From NCBI GenBank assembly GCA_001769385.1, contig MEPB01000068.1, positions 62,001 through 126,000 on the forward strand: 64,000 nt of DNA, given 5' to 3'. The notes beneath the pieces are model-generated. The model worked only from the letters and a program-made list of their open reading frames with translations, did not search any database and was not told the origin of the DNA. Both the position numbers and the translations under genes were made by a program. Origin of the DNA: Bacteroidetes bacterium RIFCSPLOWO2_12_FULL_35_15. Lineage in GTDB: Bacteria; Bacteroidota; Bacteroidia; 2-12-FULL-35-15. This document shows, in pieces, positions 17,780 to 26,942 of the stretch (the first letter of the stretch is position 1; each line of letters begins with the position of its first letter).

Positions 17780-18328
17780 ATGAATAAAACTAATTTAGCA
17801 AGATTCAATAATTCCTGGTACAATACGGGTGCAAACCCATTTAAGCGTTTGTGTTGGTATTTTGCAAATGCCGTTTGCTTTAATTCCTCTTTTCCAATTA
17901 ATAGGGTTAAGATTTTTTTATTGCGGATATATGGGGCAAAAATCGGTTCTGGTGTCATAATTAAACCTCATGTAAATATTAAATATCCCTGGAAGTTGAT
18001 AGTAGGAAAAAATGTTTGGATCGGAGAAAATGTTTGGATTGATAATTTGGAGCAAATAACTATCGGAGATAATGTATGTGTATCACAAGGAGCGATGTTG
18101 TTGTGTGGAAACCATGACTATACTAAAACAACATTCGATTTAATTGTCAGATCAATTGTTTTGGAAGAAGGTGTCTGGATTGGTGCAAAAGCAATTGTTT
18201 GCCCGGGTATAAAATGTTTTTCACATTCTGTTTTATCGGTTGCTTCTATTGCAACTTCTGATCTGGAAGCTTATTCAATTTATCAAGGGAATCCTGCTGT
18301 TAAGGTCAGAGAACGAATAATTCAATAA
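17780..18328 (+). CDS. WcaF-like colanic-acid-type acetyltransferase
   Basis: A 182-residue hexapeptide-repeat protein. The N-terminus ('NSWYNTGANPFKRLCWYF' and 'LRIYGAKIGSGVIIKPHVN') is that of the WcaF/putative colanic acid biosynthesis acetyltransferase group, followed by beta-helix turns ('GKNVWIGENVWIDN', 'EGVWIGAKAIVCPG') and the closing 'IYQGNPAVKVRERI'. The probable catalytic His lies in 'CGNHDYTKTTFD'. It is flanked by a GT4 gene and a GT2 gene whose ATG directly follows this stop codon (TAA-ATG, no gap), so the three form an operon. Expected to O-acetylate a sugar in the exopolysaccharide repeat unit. Confidence 0.88.
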   Translation: MNKTNLARFNNSWYNTGANPFKRLCWYFANAVCFNSSFPINRVKIFLLRIYGAKIGSGVIIKPHVNIKYPWKLIVGKNVWIGENVWIDNLEQITIGDNVCVSQGAMLLCGNHDYTKTTFDLIVRSIVLEEGVWIGAKAIVCPGIKCFSHSVLSVASIATSDLEAYSIYQGNPAVKVRERIIQ

Positions 18329-19075
18329 ATGCTCAAAGTTTCCATCATAACCGTTTGTTATAATAGTGCTGAAACTATTGAAAATACAATTCAATCTGTT
18401 CTTGAGCAAGATTATAAAAATATCGAATATATTATTATTGATGGGAAATCATCGGATACTACACTTCAGATAATTGATAAGTATAGTTCCCGTATTTCAA
18501 AAGTAATTTCTGAAAAAGACGATGGAATTTATTTTGCCATCAATAAGGGGATTGCGACTGCAACAGGTGATATCATTGGAATTCTTCATGCAGACGATTT
18601 TTATACGAATGAGCAGATCATTTCTAAGGTTGTAAATAAATTCCAGGAAAAGCATGTTGATACAGTTTATGGCAATCTGCAATATGTTGATAGAATAGAT
18701 ATTTCAAAAATAAAGCGTAATTGGATCTCAGGAGATTATAAAGAGGGATTGTTTTTGAAAGGATGGATGCCTCCTCATCCCACATTTTTTGTTCAAAAAA
18801 ACTGTTATGAGAAATACGGTGTTTTTAATACTTCCTTAAGATCAGCGTCAGATTATGAATTAATGTTACGTTTATTGCATAAGAACAAATGTTCAACTGT
18901 TTATATTCCCGAAGTGCTTGTTAAAATGAGGGTAGGAGGGAAGAGCAATGTCTCCTTACTAAATAGAATTAAAGCAAACAGGGAAGATAAAAAAGCCTGG
19001 TTATTGAATGATTTGAAACCTGGAATATTTACATTGTTTTTAAAGCCACTTTCCAAATTAAGACAATTTTTTTAA
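18329..19075 (+). CDS. GT2 family glycosyltransferase (WcaE-like)
   Basis: A 248-residue GT-A fold protein starting with 'KVSIITVCYNSAETIENTI', then 'IIIDGKSSDTTLQII', the D-x-D-like 'ILHADDFY' metal-binding site (about residue 92) and 'GWMPPHPTFFVQKNCYEKYG', which is typical of WcaE-like/PGL-type GT2 enzymes. No membrane segment. The ATG follows the acetyltransferase stop immediately. It is the last gene of the polysaccharide locus; R1 repeats follow directly. The family is certain; the linkage formed is unknown. Confidence 0.9.
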   Translation: MLKVSIITVCYNSAETIENTIQSVLEQDYKNIEYIIIDGKSSDTTLQIIDKYSSRISKVISEKDDGIYFAINKGIATATGDIIGILHADDFYTNEQIISKVVNKFQEKHVDTVYGNLQYVDRIDISKIKRNWISGDYKEGLFLKGWMPPHPTFFVQKNCYEKYGVFNTSLRSASDYELMLRLLHKNKCSTVYIPEVLVKMRVGGKSNVSLLNRIKANREDKKAWLLNDLKPGIFTLFLKPLSKLRQFF

Positions 19076-19078
19076 CGT

Positions 19079-19113
19079 TCATTGCGAGTGATAGCGAAGC
19101 AATCTCCCCAAAA
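19079..19113. repeat. R2 repeat fragment (CATTGCGAG...GCAATCT)
   Basis: 'CATTGCGAGTGATAGCGAAG' followed by 'CAATCTCC' resembles the second repeat class seen at 32,354 ('CGTCATAACGAGGAACGAAG' plus 'CAATC'). It directly follows the GT2 stop codon. Only one arm is recognisable here. Confidence 0.5.
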
Positions 19114-19120
19114 AGTCTTG

Positions 19121-19535
19121 TGTTTAAATTTCGAACACAATGAAATGTAGAAAGAAATCTGTTTATTGAACGCAATTGTCATTTCGAACGGAACGAAGAG
19201 AAGAGAGAAATCTGTTTATCGAGGTGAGATTCTTCATTTCATTCAGAATGACATTTAGGAAAGTCATTTGGAACGCAATGAAATGTAGAAAGAAATCTGC
19301 TTATCAAACACAACTGTCATTTCGAACGGAATGGAATGAAGAGAGAAATCTGCTTATCGGAGGAGAGATTCTTCCTTTCATTCAGAATAACATTTATGAA
19401 CTGTCATTTCGAACGGAATGGAATGAAGAGAGAAATCTGCTTATCGAGCTGAGATTTCTTCATTTCATTAAGAATGACATTTAGGAAAGTCATTTCGAAA
19501 GGAATGGAATGAAGAGAGAAATCGGCTTATCGAAA
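19121..19535 (+). repeat. R1 repeat cluster at end of polysaccharide locus
   Basis: Six units in the same orientation begin near 19128 (degenerate), 19178, 19263, 19316, 19403 and 19489. Several have lost the right outer arm and instead end 'TTCATTTCATTCAGAATGAC', so the outer palindrome is reformed as GTCATT ... AATGAC. Frames through the array translate to repeating 'FRTEWNEERNLL', a repeat artefact and not a protein. Confidence 0.85.
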
Positions 19536-19546
19536 AAAATAAAAAG

Positions 19547-19577
19547 AAAGGCTGCCTCGATTTCGAGGCAGCCTTTT
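19547..19577. terminator. Bidirectional intrinsic terminator
   Basis: AAAGGCTGCCTCG (19547-19559) pairs perfectly with CGAGGCAGCCTTT (19564-19576) around a four-base loop; T-rich sequence follows on the + strand and on the - strand. It lies between the + strand GT2/repeat region and the - strand gene ending at 19595, so it can stop both. Confidence 0.85.
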
Positions 19578-19594
19578 TATAAAGCAAATGAAAA

Positions 19595-21907
19595 TTATTT
19601 TTTTATTACTATTTTCTTTATCTGTACACCTGAATCTGTATCGCATAATGATAATTCGCAGAGTTTCTGTACACCTTGTGTGTTTTTTGCTTTAAGAATA
19701 TATTCTCCATTATTTAATTTTGATAGATCAATTATCGTTGCATTGTTTACAATTTTTTGGTTATAAACAAGTTGTCCCAATTGATTAAATATTTCAATTG
19801 TGCCCATGTTATATGGGGTTATAATGTTTATTATTCCGGAATTTGGATTAGGATATACATTGAATTCTTTATCATTAGAAACAGTTTCTGATTTCCTTTC
19901 TGTTATTTCTATTGCATTATTTCCTTCTTTCATTATTTCCGAATCATTATTTTCTGCAGTTGTTATTTCCATTTGTTTTCCGGCTGGAGTTGTAATTTGA
20001 CAGACTGTGGAAAAATTTCCCCATAAAGATCCGACTTTTGCTCTAACACGAACATCATATGTTTTGTTGTATTGAATTCCAATAATCCAACTTGGATTGA
20101 AAGCGCATTGCGAAGTATTTGTTTTAATATAACTAAAACTACCATTCACAAACTCCCATTCATAATTAATCGCTCCTGGAACAGCATCGCAATAGATTAA
20201 TTGATTTAGACTTGATAAAACACTACCACAATCTAAAGTTCTCACTTTAGTATCGGGAATGTTTTGAGGAGTGGTAATTTGACAAACAGTCGCAAAAGTT
20301 CCCCATAAAGATCCAACTTTTGCTCTAACACGGACATCATAAGTTTTGTTATATTCAATTCCAATAATCCATGTAGGATTGAAAGCACATTGCGAAGTAT
20401 TTGTTTTACTATAACTAAAACTACCATTCACAAATTCCCATTCATAATTAATCGCTCCGGGAACAGCATCACAATAGATTAATTGATTGAGACTTGATAA
20501 AACACTTCCACAATCCAAAGTTCGTACTTTTGTATTAGGTATGCTTGCAGGAGTTGTAATTTGACACATAACATTAAAATTCCCCCATTTAGTACCAACT
20601 TTAGCTCTCACTCTCACATCATAAGTTTTGTTGTATTCAATCCCTGAAATTAAAAAAAGAGCCATGGCATGATCACCATTACCTTTATTTTTTGTTTTGC
20701 TAAATCCGCTTGCAGTGTTTACAAACTCCCATTCGAAGTCTACAGCATTTTTAACACCATCACAGTATATTAATTGATTTAAAGTAACCAAAGTAATTCC
20801 ACAATCTAATGCTCTCACTTTTGTGTCGGGTGGACAACCGGTAGCATCCACTTGAATGCTTGAAGTATCAGAACTTGTACATCCATTTACATCTGTATAG
20901 GTATAGGTAATGAGGTGAATACCAACTCCAGCCAATCCAGGATTAAAATTTGTTCCTGTAACATTTGTTCCTGAATAAATACCACCAACAGGAGTCCCCC
21001 CAGATAGCGGGTACACTGCTGTTAAAATACACGTATTAGAGAAGGTAGCAAGATTAACAATTGGTAATGGATTTACGGTAATAGTAATTGTTGCAGTGTT
21101 GGAACATGAATTTGCATCTGTACCTGTAACCGTATAAGTTGTTGTAGAAGTCGGTACAAATGGAACACCATTGCTTACACCCCCTGACCAAACATACGAT
21201 GAAGCACCACTGCCACTCAATGTTGTACTGGCTCCTGCACAAAGTGTAGAAACAGTAGCACTCGCGGTAACTGCCGGTAATGGATTTACTGTAATTGTTA
21301 CTGAGTTTGATTTTGTACATCCTGTTGCTTCAATCGTTTCGGTTAATGTATAAGTTGTTGTTTCTGTCGGACTAACTGTTGGATTAGCTGATGTAGAAGT
21401 AAATCCTGCCGGGCTGGATACCCAGCTATACGTATTTCCTGCAACTGCTGTTGTTCCTAATACAGCATTATTTCCGATACAAATACCTGAAGAGGCTCCA
21501 GTAAAGGCTGCCGGTAATGGATTGATTATAAAAGAGATTGAATTTCCACTAACGACAACAGGAGTTGTTGAAACAACCCGGATCTTATATCCTGTTCCAG
21601 GTGCAGTATTTAGTGGTATTATGGAAGGAATGGGGAAGCCATTAGCAACCGTGGATGTTATAGATCCAATATTTACAGGGCTTCCCCAGCCACCTGATGC
21701 GTCACTCAATTGCGCAATAAATTGATTACCGGGAGTATAACTTCCCCCTTTAGTGAAAATAACACTTATAGAAGCTGCAGACCCGTAACACGCAACGCTT
21801 GGAGTTACTGAATTGACGGTGAGTGAAGTACCTGCACCAAAAGTGTAGCTTGTAACGAATAACATATATAATGTTAGAACCGTTATTTTTTGTAGTATTG
21901 TTTTCAT
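19595..21907 (-). CDS. Secreted T9SS protein with Ig-like modules and 94-residue repeats
   Basis: A 770-residue protein. A signal peptide covers residues 1-24. About residues 125-290 hold Ig/PKD-like modules separated by 'ITVNPLP' ('SYVWSGGVSNGVPFV', 'TTYTLTETIEATGCTKS'). Residues ~355-640 contain three copies of a 94-residue unit starting 'TKVRxLDCG', each with 'LNQLIYCD', 'EWEFVN', 'YNKTYDVRVRAKVG' and 'CQITTP'. The C-terminus has a T9SS type A sorting domain ('FNVYPNPNSGIINI' ... 'LNNGEYILKA') with an unusual ~20-residue extension containing two Cys. Expected to be exported and attached to or released from the cell surface. The third repeat is the most diverged. No enzymatic domain is visible. 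Confidence 0.85.
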   Translation of the reverse strand: MKTILQKITVLTLYMLFVTSYTFGAGTSLTVNSVTPSVACYGSAASISVIFTKGGSYTPGNQFIAQLSDASGGWGSPVNIGSITSTVANGFPIPSIIPLNTAPGTGYKIRVVSTTPVVVSGNSISFIINPLPAAFTGASSGICIGNNAVLGTTAVAGNTYSWVSSPAGFTSTSANPTVSPTETTTYTLTETIEATGCTKSNSVTITVNPLPAVTASATVSTLCAGASTTLSGSGASSYVWSGGVSNGVPFVPTSTTTYTVTGTDANSCSNTATITITVNPLPIVNLATFSNTCILTAVYPLSGGTPVGGIYSGTNVTGTNFNPGLAGVGIHLITYTYTDVNGCTSSDTSSIQVDATGCPPDTKVRALDCGITLVTLNQLIYCDGVKNAVDFEWEFVNTASGFSKTKNKGNGDHAMALFLISGIEYNKTYDVRVRAKVGTKWGNFNVMCQITTPASIPNTKVRTLDCGSVLSSLNQLIYCDAVPGAINYEWEFVNGSFSYSKTNTSQCAFNPTWIIGIEYNKTYDVRVRAKVGSLWGTFATVCQITTPQNIPDTKVRTLDCGSVLSSLNQLIYCDAVPGAINYEWEFVNGSFSYIKTNTSQCAFNPSWIIGIQYNKTYDVRVRAKVGSLWGNFSTVCQITTPAGKQMEITTAENNDSEIMKEGNNAIEITERKSETVSNDKEFNVYPNPNSGIINIITPYNMGTIEIFNQLGQLVYNQKIVNNATIIDLSKLNNGEYILKAKNTQGVQKLCELSLCDTDSGVQIKKIVIKK
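19989..20834 (-). repeat. In-gene tandem repeat, 282-base period, three copies
   Basis: The strings 'TTGTAATTTGACA' or close variants recur at 19989, 20271 and 20553, exactly 282 bases (94 codons) apart. The copies at 19989-20270 and 20271-20552 are near identical at the DNA level, pointing to recent duplication; the third is diverged. Confidence 0.85.
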
Positions 21908-21927
21908 GGCTTTATAGATTTATACCA

Positions 21928-21935
21928 CAAAAATA
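21928..21935 (-). promoter_or_regulatory. -7 promoter element (TATTTTTG) for the T9SS repeat protein
   Basis: On the - strand TATTTTTG fits TAnnTTTG and lies about 20 bases before the ATG at 21907. No -33 TTG occurs at the normal spacing, so support is partial. Confidence 0.35.
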
Positions 21936-22035
21936 GATTCACTTGCAAACTATAAAAATGGCAATCGTCAAGAGATCGTATGATTTTAATTACAATAGAA
22001 AAAGGGATGTGGAATTTTTTTTGTGATTTTAAAAC

Positions 22036-22107
22036 TGTTCATTTCGAACGGAATGAAATGAGGTGAGAAATCTGTTTATTGAGGATAAGATCCTGCTGGT
22101 CGAAATA
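22036..22107 (+). repeat. Single degenerate R1 repeat
   Basis: 'TTCATTTCGAACGGAATGAA' starts the unit, followed by 'GAGAAATCTGTTTATTGAGG' and a decayed right arm ending 'GGTCGAAATAAT'. It sits between the VTC relic and the upstream region of the T9SS gene; the rest of 21,936-22,150 shows nothing further. Confidence 0.7.
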
Positions 22108-22154
22108 ATAAAGATCAAAATTTTTGGTATCGAAATAAAGCGATTCGTAACGGC

Positions 22155-22333
22155 TTATTCTTTTCCTTTTACCTCCAACACCCGATAATCGTTTTTGATT
22201 TTTTTCGGAATATCAGGTAATTGATTGAGCCTGAAAACAAATTTAGTGTCTGTCCGGTCCATCAAAGCACATTATCCATTTCTTTTAGAGAAATAGTTTC
22301 AAAACCGGTTAATATATTTTTTATTCCGTTCAA
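22155..22333 (-). pseudogene. Relic of a VTC domain (polyphosphate polymerase-like) gene
   Basis: Directly after the stop of the 22,335 gene, the - strand reads 'GFETISLKEMDNVL' then TGA. In a shifted frame it continues 'MDRTDTKFVFRLNQLPDIP' and 'YRVLEVKGKE' to a TAA at 22157-22155. Joined, these match the first ~55 residues expected of the Bacteroidetes VTC-domain family (E-S-I-S-L-x-E-M, then R-x-D-T-K-F-V-F, then Y-R-V-L-E). The two pieces overlap at 22262, so a small indel broke the frame, and everything after the first strand pair is missing. The family match is from memory of the motif pattern. It is a different subgroup from the intact VTC gene at 4465. Confidence 0.65.
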
Positions 22334-22334
22334 T

Positions 22335-22904
22335 TTAATATTCGTAAGCGTATTTTTTTATAGAGATCAAATTCCCTTTTGAATCGGTAGTTTTTTTCTC
22401 AATTTTCATACTGTTTTTATCGTAAGTGTAAATTGACTTCTTAATGATATTGCCTTTATTATCAGTAGTTAACTCATATGTTTTTTCAGCTTTTGCATTA
22501 TAACCATATTGCGTTTTTTCGATCAACTGATCTTTCCCATCATAAACATATTCTACCGTTTTATCTTTATTGTTATTGTATTCAGTAAGTGTTTTCTTTT
22601 TAATATTTCCTTTTTCATCATAAATAATATCTTCAATTACATCATTGTTCTTATTGTATTTACGCGTTTCTTTTTTCTTGAATGTACCATCTTTATTATA
22701 TTCTACATCCTCCACTTCATTGCCTGAATTATCAAATTTTTGATACGTTTCATTGAATGTTTTTTCTTTCCCATCCACCATTTCAGTAATAGTAACTGTA
22801 GATGATTTAATTTTTAATTTTTTTACTTCTTTTTTACTTTGAGCAAAAGAGCTGTTACAAGAAAGTAGTAGCAGTACGAGGAAGAAAATGTTTTTAATTT
22901 TCAT
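22335..22904 (-). CDS. Secreted YD-repeat-like protein of unknown function
   Basis: A 189-residue protein with a signal peptide ending near 'SSFAQ' (residues 18-22); a Cys at residue 16 leaves a lipoprotein possible. The rest is a chain of short beta-hairpin units of about 18-22 residues ('YNKDGTFKKKETRKYNK', 'YDEKGNIKKKTLTEYNN', 'YDGKDQLIEKTQYGYNA', 'TDNKGNIIKKSIYTYDK'), resembling the MORN/YD-type repeats common in Bacteroidetes. Lys-rich. No catalytic motif. Its stop codon is one base from the VTC relic. Function unknown. Confidence 0.72.
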   Translation of the reverse strand: MKIKNIFFLVLLLLSCNSSFAQSKKEVKKLKIKSSTVTITEMVDGKEKTFNETYQKFDNSGNEVEDVEYNKDGTFKKKETRKYNKNNDVIEDIIYDEKGNIKKKTLTEYNNNKDKTVEYVYDGKDQLIEKTQYGYNAKAEKTYELTTDNKGNIIKKSIYTYDKNSMKIEKKTTDSKGNLISIKKYAYEY

Positions 22905-23040
22905 AAGATAATTTTAAAAAGTAGTTTTTAATTGTAAATTTCGAAAGTATCTGCATCAACAGTGTCTTTCTTTCTTTTTATTCATTTCAATATTTTTGAA
23001 AACACAATTTTGCACCATTTTGTTCATCAGATACTAACCT

Positions 23041-24567
23041 TCATTTTAAAATTTGAAGTTTTAGAAATTGGTCTTCATTTATTTTTAGAATGTAGAAACC
23101 TTCTGAGAACTCGGAAGTATTTATTTTTGCTGTTTTGTTTGTTGAAATGATTGTTTTTGTTTCCTGGCCGAAGGCATTAAAAATCGTAATCCTGTTTTCT
23201 TTTTCCTTTCCATTAAACTCAATTGTAACCAGGTTGCTTGCCGGATTTGGATATACATGTACAGCGTTTGAAAAAGGATGGTTCTCATCTATCGCAACAA
23301 AACAATTATTCAGTGCCAACTCAGTAATAAGTGAATTTCTGCGAGCTGTTATAAATGATTTTAAACCTAAAATTGTTCCGCCTCCCGGGGGTGGGCCAGT
23401 TGTTGTAATGTCTGTTGTGAGATTATCTTCAAATTGCTGATTGGAATAAAACTTTTTTGTATCAGCATATACTGCGATGCGTATGGCATTGGCAAGTGAA
23501 TCAATTTTCCCATCCAATGCAGCATTACTGAAGTCATAATTTAACCATTGGCAAATAGTATTTATAAATTCGGTTTTATAATTATTGTTTTGCAGCATTT
23601 TTTGCATTAAAGGTCTGCTGCCCGATGGAATTGAAACAAAAAACATACTTAGGTTTTTTAGTTGGGTACTTGTCATTCCCATATTAAAATTTCCGAATGA
23701 TTCATTCACATCCCATGCTACCCATTCAAATTTATTACTTAAGGTATCGTGGTAAATATAATAATTATGACCGCTGCCGATGTATGAATCAAGATTTGCA
23801 AAAATATTTATAGCCGCCCATTGTTTAACAAAACTACCGGTATTGAATATTGTTTCGAGTGAATCGGAAAAATAGGTTCCGGTATTATTGATTTTATTAA
23901 TAAAAGAAACCAGATCTGACCAATCATTTATGGTTTCATTCGTATGCAATTCGTATTTAGTGTAATAGGAAGAGGGAGTGCTATTGATCCATTTTAAATC
24001 ACCGGATGGATCGCCTTTAAACATATTCCCCTGTTTATTACCAAAGTGTTTATTAAGAAATTGTTTGGTATCAATTTCTTCAATAAACGTATATAATCCC
24101 CAATAGCTTCCATTTATGTAAACCTTTGTAAAAGCACATCTTGGAGCTCCTAAACCCTGTTCATTGTAAAAGTCACATGCCAGTTTTTCACGCAAAAAAG
24201 AAGGATCTTTAAACCCATTGTTTAGATTGAATTTTTTTAACCCATCAACGTTTTGTCCGGCAACATATTCATTCAGACTTATTTTAAATGATTTTTTATC
24301 GCTTGGATTATTATACGATGAATTGCCTTTGAATTTTATTCCAACATTCGAAATAACTGTTCCATCAATTTGTATATTTCCCGTTAAATATTGATCAAGC
24401 GGCATATATAATGTAAGAGAATCCCAATAGTTGGTTTGGCTGAAGGTCATGTATATTTCATGAACCTGAGGGGCTCCAAAAATAATATTGCCTTCAGTTT
24501 GTGCTAAAATAGGATTAGAAAGGATACTGAATAAAGCAAAAAAAGAGAGTCGCTTTTTTAGTTTCAT
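23041..24567 (-). CDS. CotH kinase family protein with T9SS sorting domain
   Basis: A 508-residue protein: signal peptide to about residue 22 ('NPILAQ'), CotH domain from about 30 to 400 with 'GIKFKGNSSYNNPSDKKSF', 'YINGSYWGLYTFIEEIDTKQ', 'GNMFKGDPSGDLKW' and 'WVAWDVNESFGNFN' at the metal-binding position, then a T9SS type A domain ('VHVYPNPASNLVTIEF' ... 'EGFYILKINEDQFLKL'). The W-D-x-N form replaces the second Asp of the usual D-x-D. This is the third CotH protein in the window and the only one carrying a sorting domain, so it probably acts outside the cell. A promoter is not obvious. Confidence 0.87.
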   Translation of the reverse strand: MKLKKRLSFFALFSILSNPILAQTEGNIIFGAPQVHEIYMTFSQTNYWDSLTLYMPLDQYLTGNIQIDGTVISNVGIKFKGNSSYNNPSDKKSFKISLNEYVAGQNVDGLKKFNLNNGFKDPSFLREKLACDFYNEQGLGAPRCAFTKVYINGSYWGLYTFIEEIDTKQFLNKHFGNKQGNMFKGDPSGDLKWINSTPSSYYTKYELHTNETINDWSDLVSFINKINNTGTYFSDSLETIFNTGSFVKQWAAINIFANLDSYIGSGHNYYIYHDTLSNKFEWVAWDVNESFGNFNMGMTSTQLKNLSMFFVSIPSGSRPLMQKMLQNNNYKTEFINTICQWLNYDFSNAALDGKIDSLANAIRIAVYADTKKFYSNQQFEDNLTTDITTTGPPPGGGTILGLKSFITARRNSLITELALNNCFVAIDENHPFSNAVHVYPNPASNLVTIEFNGKEKENRITIFNAFGQETKTIISTNKTAKINTSEFSEGFYILKINEDQFLKLQILK

Positions 24568-24675
24568 TGTCGGTTAGTTTAGTATAAAATTAGGAAATAA
24601 AAAGAACATAACCAGCTATAAATATGTCATGTATTTTGTTCTATTTGCTTAGTTTTAATTTGTATCCAATTTGTT

Positions 24676-26895
24676 TCAAAGCCTAACTCCAATAACACAC
24701 ACATCATCTACCTGTTCTAAATTTCCTTTCCAATTTAAGAAGGTGTCGTTAAGAGTTTCCTTTTGTTTTGCAACCGGTTTATTCTGTATCGAAAGGAGGA
24801 GTTCCTTCATTTGGCTATACTTAAATTTTTTTCCTTTTACACCACCAAATTGATCAGCATAACCATCTGTAAAAACATAAAATGAGGTTTCACCTTCCAT
24901 CTTGAAAAAATGATTGTTAAATGGTTGCATTTCATCATTGTAGCCAATACACTGTTTGTCGGGCTTTATTTCGGTTAGTTCACCTTTATTAATAATGTAT
25001 AAGGGGTTATTTGCACCGGCCCATTGTAACTCTTTCGTTTCGAGATCCAACCGGATAAGCGACATATCCATTCCGTCTTTTGTTTCATTATCACGTCCGG
25101 TTTGATTCAGTTCTTTTACCACTTTATCTCGTAATTGATTAAGAATTTCGGAAGGGGTAAGTAATTGATTACTTGCAGTAATTTCATTTAGAAATGCCAC
25201 TCCCAACATACTCATAAAGGCACCCGGAACTCCATGTCCTGTGCAATCAACAGCCGCCAGATAAAATTGTTTTCCTTTCTCAAGGGCCCAATAAAAATCA
25301 CCGCTAACAATGTCTTTGGGCTTAAATAAAATAAAGTGTTCCGGCAAATGTTTGCTTACATGTTCCTGCTCTTTCAACAACGCATCCTGAATCCTCTTGG
25401 CATAGTTAATTGAATCAATAATGTCTTTATTTTTTTCTTCTACAATTTCTTTCTGCTCTTCAATAATTTTTTTCTGCTCTTCTGTTTGTCTGTTTTTCTC
25501 TTCAATTAATTTTTTTTGTTTACGGGTGAAACGCAATGCCCTGAAAATAAATCCGGCAAAAATAAAAACCAAAAGCAAACCACCCGAAACAAAAAGTAAT
25601 ATCAGTTGTTGTTTTTTAGCATTAACTTCAGTAAGTACATCTTTCTTGTCCTGCTCTGCTTTGCTTTGTGCTTCTTTTTTCTCATATTCATAAGTCATTT
25701 CCTTCCGGGTGATCTCTTTATTTTTATCAGAACTAAAAAGAGAATCCTTTATAGCCACGGCTTCTTCATAATGTTCAAGCGCTATAGAATACTTGCCGGT
25801 TGCTTTAAATAAATTACTCAACGACAAATGACTTTCCCGGATATCATTCAATGAACCAAGTTCCTGGGCAATAACCAATGACCTGTTTAAATAATCTTCC
25901 GCTTCACTGTATTTTTTTGTTGCTGTATATAACATTCCAATATTTCGAAGCCCACTGGCAATTAAAACTTTTGATTCGATCTCTTCTCTGATTTTCAAGG
26001 ATCGTAAAAAATAAGTAAGTGCTTGTTCATAATCCTTTTGGGTATAATAGATACTTCCGATATTACCAAGATTTCGCGCAATTCCACCTTTGTTATTAAT
26101 TTCCTCGTTGATCTTTAATGCTTTTATATAAAAATCCAGTGCTTTTTTATTTTCCTTTTGTTCACCATAAACACCTCCCAGATTTCCAAGATGACGCGCA
26201 ACCCCGGTTTTATTACCCAGCTCTTCATCCATTTTTAATGCACGAAATAAGTAATCGAGTGTTTTCGGATAATTTTTAAGCATATAATACAAAGTGCCTA
26301 TATTGCCCAGGTCAGTAGCGATTTCATTTTTTCCTCCAATCTCTTCATCCAGCTTCAGGGCCTGTAAATAATATTCAAGAGCTTTTGGATAATTCCCTTG
26401 CTTACGATGTACAATTCCAATATTTCCAAGAGTGGTTGCCTTTTGCAATTTTATTCTTTTGATTTGAGTTTTATTGGAATTATCAGATGACAAAAGCTCC
26501 TCCCAGACATCAAGTGCTTTTGAGTAGTATTTCATGGAAAGTGCATACTCATCTTTGTCATCATTAAAGGAACCAATTTGATAATAAGAAATTCCGATGC
26601 CTATTTTTATTGCCTTGACCAATGATGGATCTTGATTATTGGCTAGTATATTTTCAGCCAGCAGAAGTGCTTCTTTGCTCAGTGATAATGCAGTATCTGA
26701 ATTATTGAAACTCAGTTGCCAGGCAAGTGCATTCAGGTAATTGACCTTTGATGTATCTTTTATTCCTGAAACAGCAGCAGAAGGATAGTTTTTTAAAAGT
26801 TTGGATAATGAATCAATTTTGTCTTGCTGAGCGAATGAATTTAAATGAAAAAAAATAAAAATTAAACATATAAAGTGTTTTTCAACTGCTTTCAT
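24676..26895 (-). CDS. TPR - transmembrane - SpoIIE-type PP2C phosphatase
   Basis: A 739-residue protein. The signal peptide (1-22) is followed by about seven TPR units to residue ~370 ('ALEYYLQALKLDEEIGGKNE', 'ALDFYIKALKINEEINNKGG'), a membrane helix near 430-455, a charged coiled coil ('EEKNRQTEEQKKIIEEQ') and a SpoIIE/PP2C domain (~525-739) with 'GDFYWAL', 'AAVDCTGHGVPGAFMSMLG', 'DGMDMSL' and 'VFTDGYADQFGG', supplying the metal-binding Asp residues. A sensor outside the membrane coupled to a Ser/Thr phosphatase inside is the expected layout. It is a paralogue of the protein at 30,071. A well-formed promoter lies upstream. Confidence 0.9.
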   Translation of the reverse strand: MKAVEKHFICLIFIFFHLNSFAQQDKIDSLSKLLKNYPSAAVSGIKDTSKVNYLNALAWQLSFNNSDTALSLSKEALLLAENILANNQDPSLVKAIKIGIGISYYQIGSFNDDKDEYALSMKYYSKALDVWEELLSSDNSNKTQIKRIKLQKATTLGNIGIVHRKQGNYPKALEYYLQALKLDEEIGGKNEIATDLGNIGTLYYMLKNYPKTLDYLFRALKMDEELGNKTGVARHLGNLGGVYGEQKENKKALDFYIKALKINEEINNKGGIARNLGNIGSIYYTQKDYEQALTYFLRSLKIREEIESKVLIASGLRNIGMLYTATKKYSEAEDYLNRSLVIAQELGSLNDIRESHLSLSNLFKATGKYSIALEHYEEAVAIKDSLFSSDKNKEITRKEMTYEYEKKEAQSKAEQDKKDVLTEVNAKKQQLILLFVSGGLLLVFIFAGFIFRALRFTRKQKKLIEEKNRQTEEQKKIIEEQKEIVEEKNKDIIDSINYAKRIQDALLKEQEHVSKHLPEHFILFKPKDIVSGDFYWALEKGKQFYLAAVDCTGHGVPGAFMSMLGVAFLNEITASNQLLTPSEILNQLRDKVVKELNQTGRDNETKDGMDMSLIRLDLETKELQWAGANNPLYIINKGELTEIKPDKQCIGYNDEMQPFNNHFFKMEGETSFYVFTDGYADQFGGVKGKKFKYSQMKELLLSIQNKPVAKQKETLNDTFLNWKGNLEQVDDVCVIGVRL

Positions 26896-26942
26896 ATACT
26901 ACTCCTGAAATATGGGGTTTTACTAATAATTGCGTTTCAGAA

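Noticed and set aside
19176-19484. A 102-codon + strand ORF over the R1 cluster
   Set aside because: Its translation is the repeat read three times ('FRTEWNEERNLL'); it arises from unit length, not from a protein.
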